Positions 1 through 8,315 of a DNA stretch of 64,000 nucleotides are shown piece by piece. Numbering within the stretch: position 1 is the first letter of the stretch; each line of letters opens with the position of its first letter. The position numbers and the translations under genes are program-made. A model generated the notes under the pieces. The model was not told the origin of the DNA, did not search any database, and worked only from the letters and a program-made list of their open reading frames with translations. This DNA comes from Cytobacillus oceanisediminis (GTDB lineage: Bacteria; Bacillota; Bacilli; Bacillales; Cytobacillaceae). The stretch spans positions 248,001 to 312,000 of the forward strand of contig NZ_SOEE01000003.1 in assembly GCF_004366035.1 (NCBI RefSeq), written 5' to 3'.

Positions 1-70
1 ATGTGCTTATTACAGATAAAAAATATAAATTTTTGCAAAACTAAAGTGTTTGCTATTTTAGGAGAAGCCG

Positions 71-829
71 ATGGAAAAAATCACTTTTAATACTATCCAT
101 AAACCGGGACACACAATACTGGAAAATGACCTTTTTATTCACAATCATAACCCTGACATGCTCCTTCAGTATGACAGCAGCTTTATTGCTTTTAAAAGAA
201 TGCCTTCTGTTCAGGAGTTTGAGAAGGCTCATCAATATTTAAGAAATTTTCATCAATATTATGGCCAAAAGCATGTAAGATTTTATTTTCCTGATGACGA
301 GGAGCTTTCCGGAGAACTTTTGGCCATCCTTGAGAAGGATGATGATTATACGGTTGGTTATTTAGAGTTATTTGCGATTCATCCAGCTGATTTTCCTGAT
401 GTTCAGGAAAAGGAAGAAATTATAGTAGAATATGTTACGGATGAAACCTGGAATGATTATTTGGAATTTCAGCATGAGCAGGATTCGGTTTACGGGATTA
501 ATTATGCCGAGAAAAAGAAAGATCAGCATTTAAGGAATTATAATGATGAAAGGATTATGCAGTTCATTGCATTTTATAAAGGGAAAGCTGCCGGGTCGGT
601 AGATGTTATTATAAAGGAATACACAGCTGAAATTGATGGATTGATGGTCCATGAGGATTTTCAGAAAAAGGGCATCGGCAGGAGCCTGCAGAAAGCGGTG
701 ATGGATCAGTTTAAGGATAAAACCATCATCCTTGTTGCAGATGGAGATGATACTCCAAAGGAAATGTACCGCAGGCAAAATTATCAGTATCTTGGAAAGC
801 AATATAACCTTTTAAAAATATACGAATGA
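71..829 (+). CDS. GNAT-family N-acetyltransferase
   Basis: A 252-residue protein with a C-terminal GNAT fold, predicted to transfer an acetyl group from acetyl-CoA to an unknown amine. The acetyl-CoA loop is visible near residues 195-207 as QKKGIGRSLQKAV, matching the Q/RxxGxG/A signature. It follows a strand reading EIDGLMVHEDF and precedes a typical late segment (MYRRQNYQYLG). The first 110 residues are acidic and less typical, so the protein may carry a degenerate N-terminal GNAT-like half. AGGAG lies 8 bases before the ATG. It is a single-gene unit closed by a terminator. The family is clear but the substrate is not. Confidence 0.85.
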   Translation: MEKITFNTIHKPGHTILENDLFIHNHNPDMLLQYDSSFIAFKRMPSVQEFEKAHQYLRNFHQYYGQKHVRFYFPDDEELSGELLAILEKDDDYTVGYLELFAIHPADFPDVQEKEEIIVEYVTDETWNDYLEFQHEQDSVYGINYAEKKKDQHLRNYNDERIMQFIAFYKGKAAGSVDVIIKEYTAEIDGLMVHEDFQKKGIGRSLQKAVMDQFKDKTIILVADGDDTPKEMYRRQNYQYLGKQYNLLKIYE

Positions 830-834
830 AGAGA

Positions 835-865
835 AGCCTGGTTCTAGAGAGCCAGGTCTTTTTGT
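835..865 (+). terminator. Intrinsic terminator after the acetyltransferase
   Basis: CCTGG and CCAGG arms flank a short loop and are followed by a run of T (tctttttg), just after the stop codon. Confidence 0.75.
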
Positions 866-969
866 TTGAATAGAACACTGTTTCGTTGATAGAGTGCATC
901 TTAATTAATTTCATAGTCCAAAACCGGGATGTTGTCGAAAAGTCTCGGAAAAAAATGAATAATACATTA

Positions 970-998
970 TTCTTAACGTAACAGTGTTATGTTACAAT
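970..998 (+). promoter_or_regulatory. Candidate promoter with dyad in the spacer, upstream of yhbD
   Basis: A perfect inverted repeat, GTAACA-N6-TGTTAC, covers 978-995. It lies between a poor -35 (TTCTTA, 970-975) and a good -10 (TACAAT, 993-998) spaced 17 bases apart. A dyad between -35 and -10 is the usual position for MerR-family regulators, and the gene downstream encodes a MerR-like DNA-binding domain. Autoregulation is inferred. Confidence 0.5.
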
Positions 999-1024
999 GA
1001 TACCATCAGAAAGGGGTCCTGGAA

Positions 1025-1648
1025 TTGAGCGATGAATTAATCTCAAAAAAAGAAGTCCTTGATTTAACGGGTATTTCTTATGGGCAGCTTTATCGGTGGA
1101 AAAGGAAAAGCCTGATACCGGAGGATTGGTTTGTCAGAAAATCAACTTTTACAGGGCAGGAGACATTTTTCCCAAAAGAGAAAATTCTTGAGCGGGTCGA
1201 TAAAATACAAAAGATGAAGGATAGCCTATCGCTGGATGAGCTGGCAGATTTGTTTTCCTTGAATTCTTCAAATCTGAAGCTGACAAAGGAAAGCCTGATT
1301 ACAAAAGGAATAGCTTCTGAACCAGTTATGAATATCTTTTTCGAGACACAGGGGGAATTTAACGAATTTAATTACCATGAGACTTTGAAGCTCTATATCC
1401 TTTCCATCCTGCTTGAATCGGGAAATATCCATATCGAGGAAGGGAAAATGCTCCTGCAGTTATTGAACGATCATCAAAGCATCCTGCAGCAGCCAAAAGC
1501 TGTTATCTGCTTTATTCGCAAACTTGGAATGTCCAGCTGCCTGATTTCGATTAATGGAGAACAGGTCCTGCTTGAAAAAGGAACAAAAGTGGCTGCCACT
1601 TTATCGATAGAGCATTGTACAGAGGAATTAAAATCCAAATTGGTATAG
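1025..1648 (+). CDS. yhbD: YhbD-like DUF4004 protein with MerR-type HTH
   Basis: A 207-residue protein whose first 70 residues form a MerR/HTH_17-like winged helix (LISKKEVLDLTGISYGQLYRW, then a wing with WFVRKSTFTGQETFF). This closely resembles Bacillus YhbD (DUF4004). The remainder is helical with no recognised ligand domain. The start is TTG, with GAAAGGGG about 7 bases upstream. It sits 13 bases before the bactofilin gene, matching the yhbD-yhbE order in B. subtilis. It is probably the transcriptional regulator of this pair. Its target site is probably the dyad at 978-995, which is an inference from position. Confidence 0.8.
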   Translation: MSDELISKKEVLDLTGISYGQLYRWKRKSLIPEDWFVRKSTFTGQETFFPKEKILERVDKIQKMKDSLSLDELADLFSLNSSNLKLTKESLITKGIASEPVMNIFFETQGEFNEFNYHETLKLYILSILLESGNIHIEEGKMLLQLLNDHQSILQQPKAVICFIRKLGMSSCLISINGEQVLLEKGTKVAATLSIEHCTEELKSKLV

Positions 1649-1661
1649 GGGGAATTTTGCT

Positions 1662-2381
1662 GTGAATATGAAAACACTAGGGAACTTAATAATTAATGGG
1701 GTTGGATCGTCTAATGGAGGTTCATTTGAAAAGGTTGAATTAAATGGGAAGGGAACGGTAAACAGTGATATTGAATGCGAGAGATTCCATTGCAACGGTA
1801 CGGGCACTATCCATGGAAACGTAAAAACTGAAAAGGGAAAGATTAGTGGTGCAGCAAAGATCCATGGAGCTGTTAAAGCTGAATCCCTTGTTATCAATGG
1901 CTCTGCCGTTATTTCTGAAGCTGTCAGCTGTCAAAAGCTTGAGGTCGCTGGAAGAACTTCTATCGGAAGCTCTGTAAAATGCGATGTAATTGCTGTGAAT
2001 GGGAAAGTAACAATTGAAGGGGACTGTGAAGCTGAGGTCTTCCGTGCTGAAGGGACATTTTCAGTAGATGGTTTACTGAACGCAGAAACGATTGATATTA
2101 AGCTTTTTGGAGACAGCAAAGCGAAAGAGATCGGCGGCAGAAAAATTAAAGTGACACAGCATAGAGAGACCCTATTTAAATTAATCAAATCCATCTTTCC
2201 CTTGAAGCTGGAGGCGGATTTAATTGAAGGGGATGACATCGAACTCGAAGGCACAGCAGCTCTTGTCGTAAGAGGGAGAAATGTAAAAATCGGCAAAAAT
2301 TGCAAGATCGGACTTGTGGAATACTCAGGAGACTATGAATGTGCACCAGATTCAGAAGTAAAAGAATACCGATTAATTTAA
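1662..2381 (+). CDS. yhbE: Bactofilin / polymer-forming cytoskeletal protein
   Basis: A 239-residue protein made of short glycine- and valine-rich beta repeats (INGVGSSNGG, CNGTGTIHGNV, INGSAVISEAV, VNGKVTIEGDC), as in the right-handed beta-helix of bactofilins. These self-assemble into cytoplasmic filaments on the membrane; the B. subtilis YhbE/YhbF pair has been linked to flagellar assembly. The start is GTG after TAGGGGGA. B. subtilis carries two tandem bactofilins here and then prkA. This window has one copy, then a terminator and a germination operon. It probably forms homopolymers or partners with a paralogue elsewhere. Confidence 0.85.
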   Translation: MNMKTLGNLIINGVGSSNGGSFEKVELNGKGTVNSDIECERFHCNGTGTIHGNVKTEKGKISGAAKIHGAVKAESLVINGSAVISEAVSCQKLEVAGRTSIGSSVKCDVIAVNGKVTIEGDCEAEVFRAEGTFSVDGLLNAETIDIKLFGDSKAKEIGGRKIKVTQHRETLFKLIKSIFPLKLEADLIEGDDIELEGTAALVVRGRNVKIGKNCKIGLVEYSGDYECAPDSEVKEYRLI

Positions 2382-2390
2382 GAGTGTAAG

Positions 2391-2417
2391 CCTAACCAGA
2401 ATGGTTAGGTTTTTTTT
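2391..2417 (+). terminator. Intrinsic terminator after the bactofilin
   Basis: A perfect 7-bp stem, CCTAACC/GGTTAGG, with a 5-base loop and eight T residues. Confidence 0.9.
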
Positions 2418-2426
2418 ATATCATGG

Positions 2427-2456
2427 GCAATAATCCAAATTGTACCGGGCACACTA
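2427..2456 (+). promoter_or_regulatory. Candidate sigma-G-like promoter of the ger operon
   Basis: GCAATA (2427-2432), a 17-base spacer, then CACACTA (2450-2456). The -10 matches the forespore sigma-G element CATACTA at six of seven positions and the -35 partly matches TGAATA. GerA-type operons are normally sigma-G dependent, so position and content agree. The -35 match is imperfect. Confidence 0.4.
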
Positions 2457-2490
2457 AAAAACAATATCATCTTTCAAAAGGAGATTAACT

Positions 2491-3972
2491 GTGTTCAGGA
2501 AACATCATAGCCATCATAAAAGGGTCAGCAAGAGTGTTCATTTCAATATTCAATACTTAAAAGAGCAGCTTGGCGACAGCTCAGATCTATCTGTTCGGAA
2601 TTTAACAATAGCTGAGCTTGGACATGCAGCCATCATACATATTCAGGGGATTGTCGACGAGCAGAGCTTGCATGACAATGTTCTGAGTCCAATCCTGGCC
2701 TTTATTCATGAAAAGAGAAATGTCCATTCGGGGAAATTGCCAGAAGAAATAACTCAAATTATTTCAGTGCCTAAGATTAAACTACTGAATGATTGGCCGG
2801 AAGTAGTCGACAATCTGCTTGGCGGCGACACAGTAATTTTGATTGAGGGGCACCCAGAAGCAATTATTGCGGGAACGAAAAAAATTCAATCAAGGTCCAT
2901 TACAGAACCTACCACACAAACCGTGATTAAAGGACCAAAGGATGGCTTTACAGAGAATTTAAGTACGAATATTTCGCTCATCCGTTCCAGAATTCAAAAC
3001 AATAAATTAAGAATTGAACAAACAAAAGCAGGGACAGTGACCAAAACCAATATTGGCATCTTATATATGGAAGGAATAGCGGATAAAGACATCGTCAGGG
3101 AAGTGAAGCTGAGAGTCAGTAAAATCGACATAGACAGTATCCTCGATACCAATTATGTGGAAGAAGCTATAAAGGACAACAGAAAAACTATATTTCCCCT
3201 CTTCCAAAGTTCAGAGAGGCCAGATGTGGTGTCCGCTAACCTTTTAGAAGGCAAAATAGCGATTATTATACAGGGAACACCATTTGCCTTAATTCTGCCG
3301 GCACTTTTAATACAATTTTTTCAATCTCCAGAAGATTATTATGCTAACTATTTGGTGAGTTCATTTTTAAGAATCATTCGGATTGGCTCTTTTTACGTAA
3401 ACATGTATGCTTCGGCCATTTACCTGGCGCTAATTACACATCATCATGGTTTAATCCCTACAACTCTAATGGTGACACTTATGGCACAAAGAGAACAGGT
3501 TCCTTTTCCAGCTATTGTGGAATTGCTGCTGATGGAACTTGCCTTCGAGGTTTTACGGGAAGCCGGAATACGAATGCCTAGGGCAATTGGTCCAGCTGTT
3601 TCCATTGTAGGAGCCCTTATTTTAGGCCAGGCGGCAGTCGAAGCTGGCTTTGTTTCAGCTGCAATAGTGATCATCGTGGCTACGACTGCCATCAGCAGCT
3701 TCACATTGCCAAACCCCAATATTGTGAATGCAGCACGCGGATTGCGTTTTATCTTTATTTTTGCAGCTGCTTTTATTGGATTCTATGGAATTATCTTAGT
3801 TTCCCTATGCATTATTCTGCACCTTTGCAGTCTTAAGTCAGTAGGAGTCCCATATTTTGCGCCATTCTCACCGGTAAGGTTCAGTGATTTAAAAGACAGT
3901 TTAATCCGAATGGGGTCCCCTTCATTATTAAAACGCCCAACTGGGACCAACCGTTCCAACAAAGTCAATTAA
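2491..3972 (+). CDS. Spore germinant receptor subunit A (GerA family)
   Basis: A 493-residue GerA-family protein of the spore inner membrane and the A subunit of a germinant receptor. The soluble N-terminal half (to about residue 245) contains the typical segments ILIEGHPEAIIAGTKK, TETVIKGP-like TQTVIKGPKDGFTENL, and RLRI-type helices. The C-terminal half has several hydrophobic helices from about residue 250 with the family block ERPDVV-N-LLEGKIAIIIQGTP. It ends in a basic cytoplasmic tail. The start is GTG with AAAGGAGA upstream. It is first of three genes in the order A-C-B, as in the gerK operon. The germinant cannot be predicted. Confidence 0.95.
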   Translation: MFRKHHSHHKRVSKSVHFNIQYLKEQLGDSSDLSVRNLTIAELGHAAIIHIQGIVDEQSLHDNVLSPILAFIHEKRNVHSGKLPEEITQIISVPKIKLLNDWPEVVDNLLGGDTVILIEGHPEAIIAGTKKIQSRSITEPTTQTVIKGPKDGFTENLSTNISLIRSRIQNNKLRIEQTKAGTVTKTNIGILYMEGIADKDIVREVKLRVSKIDIDSILDTNYVEEAIKDNRKTIFPLFQSSERPDVVSANLLEGKIAIIIQGTPFALILPALLIQFFQSPEDYYANYLVSSFLRIIRIGSFYVNMYASAIYLALITHHHGLIPTTLMVTLMAQREQVPFPAIVELLLMELAFEVLREAGIRMPRAIGPAVSIVGALILGQAAVEAGFVSAAIVIIVATTAISSFTLPNPNIVNAARGLRFIFIFAAAFIGFYGIILVSLCIILHLCSLKSVGVPYFAPFSPVRFSDLKDSLIRMGSPSLLKRPTGTNRSNKVN

Positions 3973-3990
3973 AAGAGCAGGGATGAACAA

Positions 3991-5160
3991 ATGAGAAAAG
4001 CCATTTCGGTACTGTTGATTATAGGATTACTATCTGGCTGTTCCAATTACAGGGAGTTAAATGAGGTTGGTTTAATTATCGCTATTGGCATTGACCTTCC
4101 AGAGGAAAGGGAATCAGGCTATCGGGTCACATATCAAGTTATAAATCCGAGCTACTTCTCCCAAAATGGTTCTGGCAGTCTTCCTGTTATTAATTATACT
4201 GTGGAGGCAGAAACGTTTATTGAAGCATATCGCATGGCGTCTGTCATCATTCCAAGGGAGAACAGGGTAACTCACCTCTCCCTGATTATCATAGGAGAGG
4301 CTCTTGCGAGAGCTGGGATGGGACTCATATTTGATGTGTTTGAAAGAGGAGAGTCACGTTCCACATTTCCTGTCTTTATAGCAAGAGATTCTACTGCTGA
4401 AGAAGTTCTTGGAGTAGTGGAGCCTCTCGAATCCAACCCAACAAAAAGCATTATAAGCACCAGCGAAAATAACCAAAAAATGTACGCCATTTCAGAAGCA
4501 ATCCCCATTTACAGGGCAATTTCCCTTTTATCGGGCGAAGGCCAAAACCTTATGCTATCAGGCGTGAAATTAAGCCAGCCCTTAAAGTCCGAAAATCAAA
4601 CAGCCAATCTGCAGAATATAAAGCCTTCCGTTGTTGAGGTAAGCGGTTTGGCGATGTTTAAAAAAGATCAATTGGCAGGCTGGTTTGATGGGAAATTCGC
4701 AAGGACAGCCCATTTAATCACATCTGCCGTGGAAAGCACTTCATTCCCGCTGGCTTGTAAAGGAAATAAGAATATTACGATTACAACACAGGGTATAAAG
4801 AGTGACATTAAGACAGAGTTAAAACCGGAACCGGCTTTAATTGTCAACGCAAAGATAAGGGGCAATGTTACTGAATTAGAATGTTATTTGGAAATCAGTA
4901 ATAATGAAGAAATGATAAAGCTTGAAAAGAAGTTTGAAAAGGAGGCAGAAAACCAAATTAGGGAAACGATTACCAAGGCACAGGAACTGGAAGCAGATGT
5001 ATTTGGTTTTGGTAAAGAGCTATCAAAAGATGATCCAGAGTATTGGAAAAGACACGAAAAAGAATGGAATACTCTTTTCAGCAATGCGGAAATAGACGTA
5101 AATGTAGAGGCTAATATATCGAACTCAGGAATGCTGACAGATCCATTTAAACTACAATAA
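3991..5160 (+). CDS. Spore germination lipoprotein, Ger(x)C family
   Basis: A 389-residue lipoprotein and the C subunit of the germinant receptor. The signal peptide ends in the lipobox LSGC at residues 14-17, so Cys17 should be lipidated. The mature start (SNYRELNEVGLIIAIGID) is the family hallmark, where the subunit names its own biosynthesis-independent ID motif. The C-terminal part is rich in charged helices (KKFEKEAENQIRETI). It lies 18 bases after the A subunit. It is expected on the outer face of the spore inner membrane, where it stabilises or links the A and B subunits. Confidence 0.95.
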   Translation: MRKAISVLLIIGLLSGCSNYRELNEVGLIIAIGIDLPEERESGYRVTYQVINPSYFSQNGSGSLPVINYTVEAETFIEAYRMASVIIPRENRVTHLSLIIIGEALARAGMGLIFDVFERGESRSTFPVFIARDSTAEEVLGVVEPLESNPTKSIISTSENNQKMYAISEAIPIYRAISLLSGEGQNLMLSGVKLSQPLKSENQTANLQNIKPSVVEVSGLAMFKKDQLAGWFDGKFARTAHLITSAVESTSFPLACKGNKNITITTQGIKSDIKTELKPEPALIVNAKIRGNVTELECYLEISNNEEMIKLEKKFEKEAENQIRETITKAQELEADVFGFGKELSKDDPEYWKRHEKEWNTLFSNAEIDVNVEANISNSGMLTDPFKLQ

Positions 5161-5177
5161 TTTGGATGTGAAGAATT

Positions 5178-6281
5178 ATGCCAAAAGAGAAGATCGATGG
5201 AATTCAATTATTCTGCCTTATGGTCCTTTTTATGTTTGGCACTGCTATTTTTTTGGATCTCGGCAGCGGCGCAAAGCAGGATGCATGGATTGTTACCATT
5301 CTTTCGCCGATTACAGGACTTTTATTATTTGCAGTCTATTACCGTCTTTATAAACAGTATCCGTCGTTGCCATTAACAGAATATGTGAAGAAAATTTTAG
5401 GGAAATACCTGGGAAGCATTATTAGCTATTTGTACATCATTTATTTCATTTATATAGCCTCAAGAGTTTTGCGTGATATTGAAGAATTGCTGATCAGTTC
5501 TCCTTATGCAAAAACGTCAATTATAACACTGGGTATTTGTATGGTATTTGCTCTGATATACGCAGTGAATTTAGGGCTTGAAGTATTTGCGAGGGCAGGG
5601 GTTATATGCTTTGCGATTATCTCAGTTACTTTATTCCTAATCATTATCTTCTATGTGATCAGTGATTTGATTCACGCAGAAAATTTAAGACCTGTCCTTG
5701 CAAATGGGTGGAAGCCTATAATCAAAGAGATTTTTCCAGTTAATATGACAGTTCCATATGGCGAACTGGTCCTATTTTCTATGATCTTTCCTTTAATAAA
5801 ACGGGAAACAAAAATTATGAAGACTGGAAGTATGGCAATTGGGTTTGTTGGCCTTTACTTAACCATTAACACCATTGTATTAATTTGTATTCTTGGTGCA
5901 GACCTTCTTGACCGGTCTGCTTTCCCGGCATTGGCTGCTGTAGGCTATATTCAAATTGCTGGTTTTATTCAGCGACTTGATCCACTAATCATATTATTGA
6001 TTGTCTTTCTTGGATTTATTAAAGTAGGAGTATTCTTCTATAGTGCGGTAATCGGAATGAATAACCTTTTTAAGCTAAAGCCGAATGCTTTTACATCCTA
6101 TTCTGTCGGGGGAATAATATGTCTTTCTTCCATAATCATTGCACCAAGCTACCAAAGCCATCTGGATGAAGGGCTAAAAATCGTACCGTACACTTTACAT
6201 ATTGCTTTCCAGTTAGTCATTCCTATCCTATTGTTTATAGTGGCTGTAATCCGTCTTAAATGGAAAGAGCATAAAATTTAG
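5178..6281 (+). CDS. Germinant receptor permease-like subunit B (GerB family)
   Basis: A 367-residue polytopic protein of about ten hydrophobic helices belonging to the GerB/spore permease branch of the APC superfamily. It is the subunit thought to bind the germinant. It starts with the family's short cytoplasmic leader (KEKIDGIQLFCLMVLFMFGTA) and ends with a basic tail (RLKWKEHKI). It is 17 bases after gerC, with a weak GGATGTG ribosome binding site, suggesting translational coupling. It closes a complete three-subunit receptor operon. No clear terminator follows before the opposing small gene. Confidence 0.93.
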   Translation: MPKEKIDGIQLFCLMVLFMFGTAIFLDLGSGAKQDAWIVTILSPITGLLLFAVYYRLYKQYPSLPLTEYVKKILGKYLGSIISYLYIIYFIYIASRVLRDIEELLISSPYAKTSIITLGICMVFALIYAVNLGLEVFARAGVICFAIISVTLFLIIIFYVISDLIHAENLRPVLANGWKPIIKEIFPVNMTVPYGELVLFSMIFPLIKRETKIMKTGSMAIGFVGLYLTINTIVLICILGADLLDRSAFPALAAVGYIQIAGFIQRLDPLIILLIVFLGFIKVGVFFYSAVIGMNNLFKLKPNAFTSYSVGGIICLSSIIIAPSYQSHLDEGLKIVPYTLHIAFQLVIPILLFIVAVIRLKWKEHKI

Positions 6282-6287
6282 CAGCAA

Positions 6288-6500
6288 CTATTTTATCTTT
6301 CTAATATGCAGCCAGAATAAAAGGAATAAACCCAAAATAAAAGTAACTAAAAGAAAATAATCTTCCCCTTTTGCAGAAGCGATAACAATTTTTATGCTCT
6401 GCCAGGATTCGAATAATGAATGGCCTTGTATATGATCGAGAAATACGATCAGGCCTATTGTGCCGGCCAAGACTGATAAGAGAACGAATAAAGTACGCAA
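6288..6500 (-). CDS. Small two-helix membrane protein, unrecognised
   Basis: About 70 residues with two hydrophobic helices (LRTLFVLLSVLAGTIGLIVFL near the N-terminus and FLLVTFILGLFLLFWL near the C-terminus) and a basic C-terminus (HIRKIK). I place the start at a TTG because AGGTG lies 6 bases before it. The GTG three codons upstream has no usable site. It converges on the ger operon with only 6 bases between stops. I do not recognise the family. The topology and ribosome binding site are the only support. Confidence 0.5.
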   Translation of the reverse strand: MRTLFVLLSVLAGTIGLIVFLDHIQGHSLFESWQSIKIVIASAKGEDYFLLVTFILGLFLLFWLHIRKIK

Positions 6501-6716
6501 TTGCTTCACCTGCAGGATTTAGGATACTTATTAGGGTTAACATGTTTTTTCATTTATATAACCCATTGGGAACGAAGGAAGCAATATCCGAAGAAATGAG
6601 ATGAAATAGCGGTGATCAGTTGCTCAGTTCTTGTGGGAATATAAAGTATAAAACATTAAGCATAGTGTACAAAACAAGAAAAATATACTTTAGAAAATTA
6701 AAAAATATTTTATTAA

Positions 6717-6730
6717 TGTAAGCGCTTTAA
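6717..6730 (+). promoter_or_regulatory. cre-like site upstream of the ZTP riboswitch
   Basis: TGTAAGCGCTTTAA matches the CcpA operator consensus TGWAANCGNTNWCA at all but one defined position. It ends 4 bases before the -35 of the promoter below, a position compatible with CcpA control. Function is inferred. Confidence 0.4.
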
Positions 6731-6734
6731 AGGG

Positions 6735-6763
6735 TTGAAGTTTTCAGAAGACTTTGATAAGAT
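6735..6763 (+). promoter_or_regulatory. Sigma-A promoter for the riboswitch/serA transcript
   Basis: TTGAAG, a 17-base spacer and TAAGAT. The expected start point lies around 6770, about 10 bases before the riboswitch P1 stem. Confidence 0.6.
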
Positions 6764-6780
6764 TTAAAAAACCGAAAAGG

Positions 6781-6885
6781 CTATGTGTAACTGGCGAGAC
6801 GCGGATCACCGCGAGGGAGCACATAGTGTCGAAGCCGTTCGCCTGGGCAGAGGTAAGGGATTCTACCCTTGCCTCTTTCTGTTTT
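6781..6885 (+). ncRNA. ZTP (pfl) riboswitch with intrinsic terminator
   Basis: The aptamer shows the pfl hallmarks. P1 is CTATGTG (6781-6787) paired with CACATAG (6820-6826). The conserved ACTGGCG follows at 6790-6796. A GCGG/CCGC hairpin lies at 6801-6812 with AGGGAGC after it. The signature CCG-TT-CGCCTGGGC closes the aptamer at 6835-6848, its CGCC able to form the pseudoknot with GGCG. Immediately after is a 10-bp terminator stem (6850-6859 with 6866-6875) and a T-rich tail. ZTP signals low 10-formyl-tetrahydrofolate; binding normally prevents termination and turns the gene on. The target is a phosphoglycerate dehydrogenase, whose product serine feeds one-carbon units. Confidence 0.88.
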
Positions 6886-6922
6886 AAAATCTGACAAAGT
6901 TAGTTGAAAAGGGGAGAATCCA

Positions 6923-8122
6923 GTGAGTACCATGACTTTAGACAGAGTGAAGACGATTAAAACCTTGAATGCGATTGCGCCAAGCGGACTTGAGGTGTTT
7001 AACAAGGATCAATTTACAATCGATAATGAAAGCGGCAATCCGGATGCGATTGTCCTTCGGAGCTTTAATATGCATTCCATGGAATTGGGTGACCGATTAA
7101 AAGCAATTGCCCGTGCAGGGGCGGGTGTAAATAATATCCCGGTTGAGAAATGCACTGAGCAGGGAATTGTTGTTTTTAATACACCTGGTGCCAATGCGAA
7201 TGCAGTAAAAGAAATGGTGCTTACTTCCTTAATGGCTTCATCCCGCAATCTCTTTGCCGGCATCTCCTGGACCAAAACGCTGAAAGATGAAGGAGACCAA
7301 ATTCCAAAGCTTGTAGAAGCAGGGAAAAAGCAATTTGTCGGAAAAGAAATTAAGGGGAAAACTCTGGGTGTCATCGGGTTGGGGGCAATCGGGGCACTTG
7401 TGGCGAATGATGCACTTGAACTTGATATGGATGTCGTAGGCTTTGATCCATTCATATCGGTTGACACTGCCTGGAACTTGTCCCGCAATGTTCAGCGCGC
7501 CATGACCATTGAGCAGGTGTTTGCAGAATCCGACTACATCACTGTACATGTTCCTTTAACTGATGATACAAGGGAAATGTTCAATGAAGATACATTCAGC
7601 ATGATGAAGAATGGTGTTCATATTCTGAATTTCTCACGCGGAGAGCTTGTGAATGAATCAGATATGGCTGCCGCCCTTGAAAGCGGAAAAGTGGGCAAAT
7701 ATATTTCAGACTTCCCAAATGAAAATATCCTGAAAATGAAAAACGCGGTAGCAATTCCGCACCTTGGGGCGTCAACAAAAGAATCTGAGGAAAACTGCGC
7801 TGTCATGGCAGCACGACAGGTGAAGCATTTCCTTGAAACAGGCAATGTCAAAAACTCAGTGAACTTTCCAAATGCTGCTCTTCCTTACACAGGCAAGCGG
7901 CGTGTCACTGCTTTTCATAAAAACATCCCAAATATGGTCGGCCAAATCACTCTTGCTATTTCAAGCTACCAGCTGAATATCGCGGACATGGTGAACCGCA
8001 GCCGCGGTGAATATGCGTATACCATGATTGATATCGATAATAAAGTCAATGGCGATGTGATTCCTGGACTGCTTGAACAGGTTAATCAAATTGAAGGCAT
8101 TATCACGTCACGAATTATATAA
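6923..8122 (+). CDS. Phosphoglycerate dehydrogenase family protein (SerA-like)
   Basis: A 399-residue D-2-hydroxyacid dehydrogenase expected to oxidise 3-phosphoglycerate with NAD, the first step of serine synthesis. The Rossmann motif GVIGLGAIG covers residues 149-157. Catalytic Arg239 (FSRGELV), a glutamate near 267 (SDFPNENIL) and His280 (IPHLGAST) are in order. The last 75 residues form an ACT-like domain (NMVGQITLAISSYQLNIADM), typical of serine feedback. It is shorter than the 520-residue SerA of B. subtilis, lacking the intervening domain. The start is GTG with AAAGGGGA 7 bases upstream. Control by the ZTP riboswitch suggests serine is made here for folate one-carbon supply. Confidence 0.9.
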   Translation: MSTMTLDRVKTIKTLNAIAPSGLEVFNKDQFTIDNESGNPDAIVLRSFNMHSMELGDRLKAIARAGAGVNNIPVEKCTEQGIVVFNTPGANANAVKEMVLTSLMASSRNLFAGISWTKTLKDEGDQIPKLVEAGKKQFVGKEIKGKTLGVIGLGAIGALVANDALELDMDVVGFDPFISVDTAWNLSRNVQRAMTIEQVFAESDYITVHVPLTDDTREMFNEDTFSMMKNGVHILNFSRGELVNESDMAAALESGKVGKYISDFPNENILKMKNAVAIPHLGASTKESEENCAVMAARQVKHFLETGNVKNSVNFPNAALPYTGKRRVTAFHKNIPNMVGQITLAISSYQLNIADMVNRSRGEYAYTMIDIDNKVNGDVIPGLLEQVNQIEGIITSRII

Positions 8123-8128
8123 AAATGC

Positions 8129-8162
8129 AGCCTCAATTCCGCAGGGATTGGGGCTATTTTTT
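8129..8162 (+). terminator. Intrinsic terminator after the dehydrogenase
   Basis: A 12-bp stem with wobble pairs (AGCCTCAATTCC with GGGATTGGGGCT), a 3-base loop and a T tail. Confidence 0.9.
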
Positions 8163-8315
8163 GACTGCACGCAGGACTGAAATCAAAAAAGGTATATAAC
8201 CAGTATAAAATCAGCTATCCTTAGAATAAACTGATAAAAAATATGAACCCCCGTATCTTTTTGTTCTCTTATTCCGTTATAGAAGCAGAGATGTATTAAA
8301 GGAGTGAACAGGTTT

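Noticed and set aside
6301..6543. Alternative reverse frame of 80 residues overlapping the small membrane gene
   Set aside because: Composition is unlike a membrane or soluble protein and no ribosome binding site fits; the 6288-6500 frame has both helices and AGGTG.
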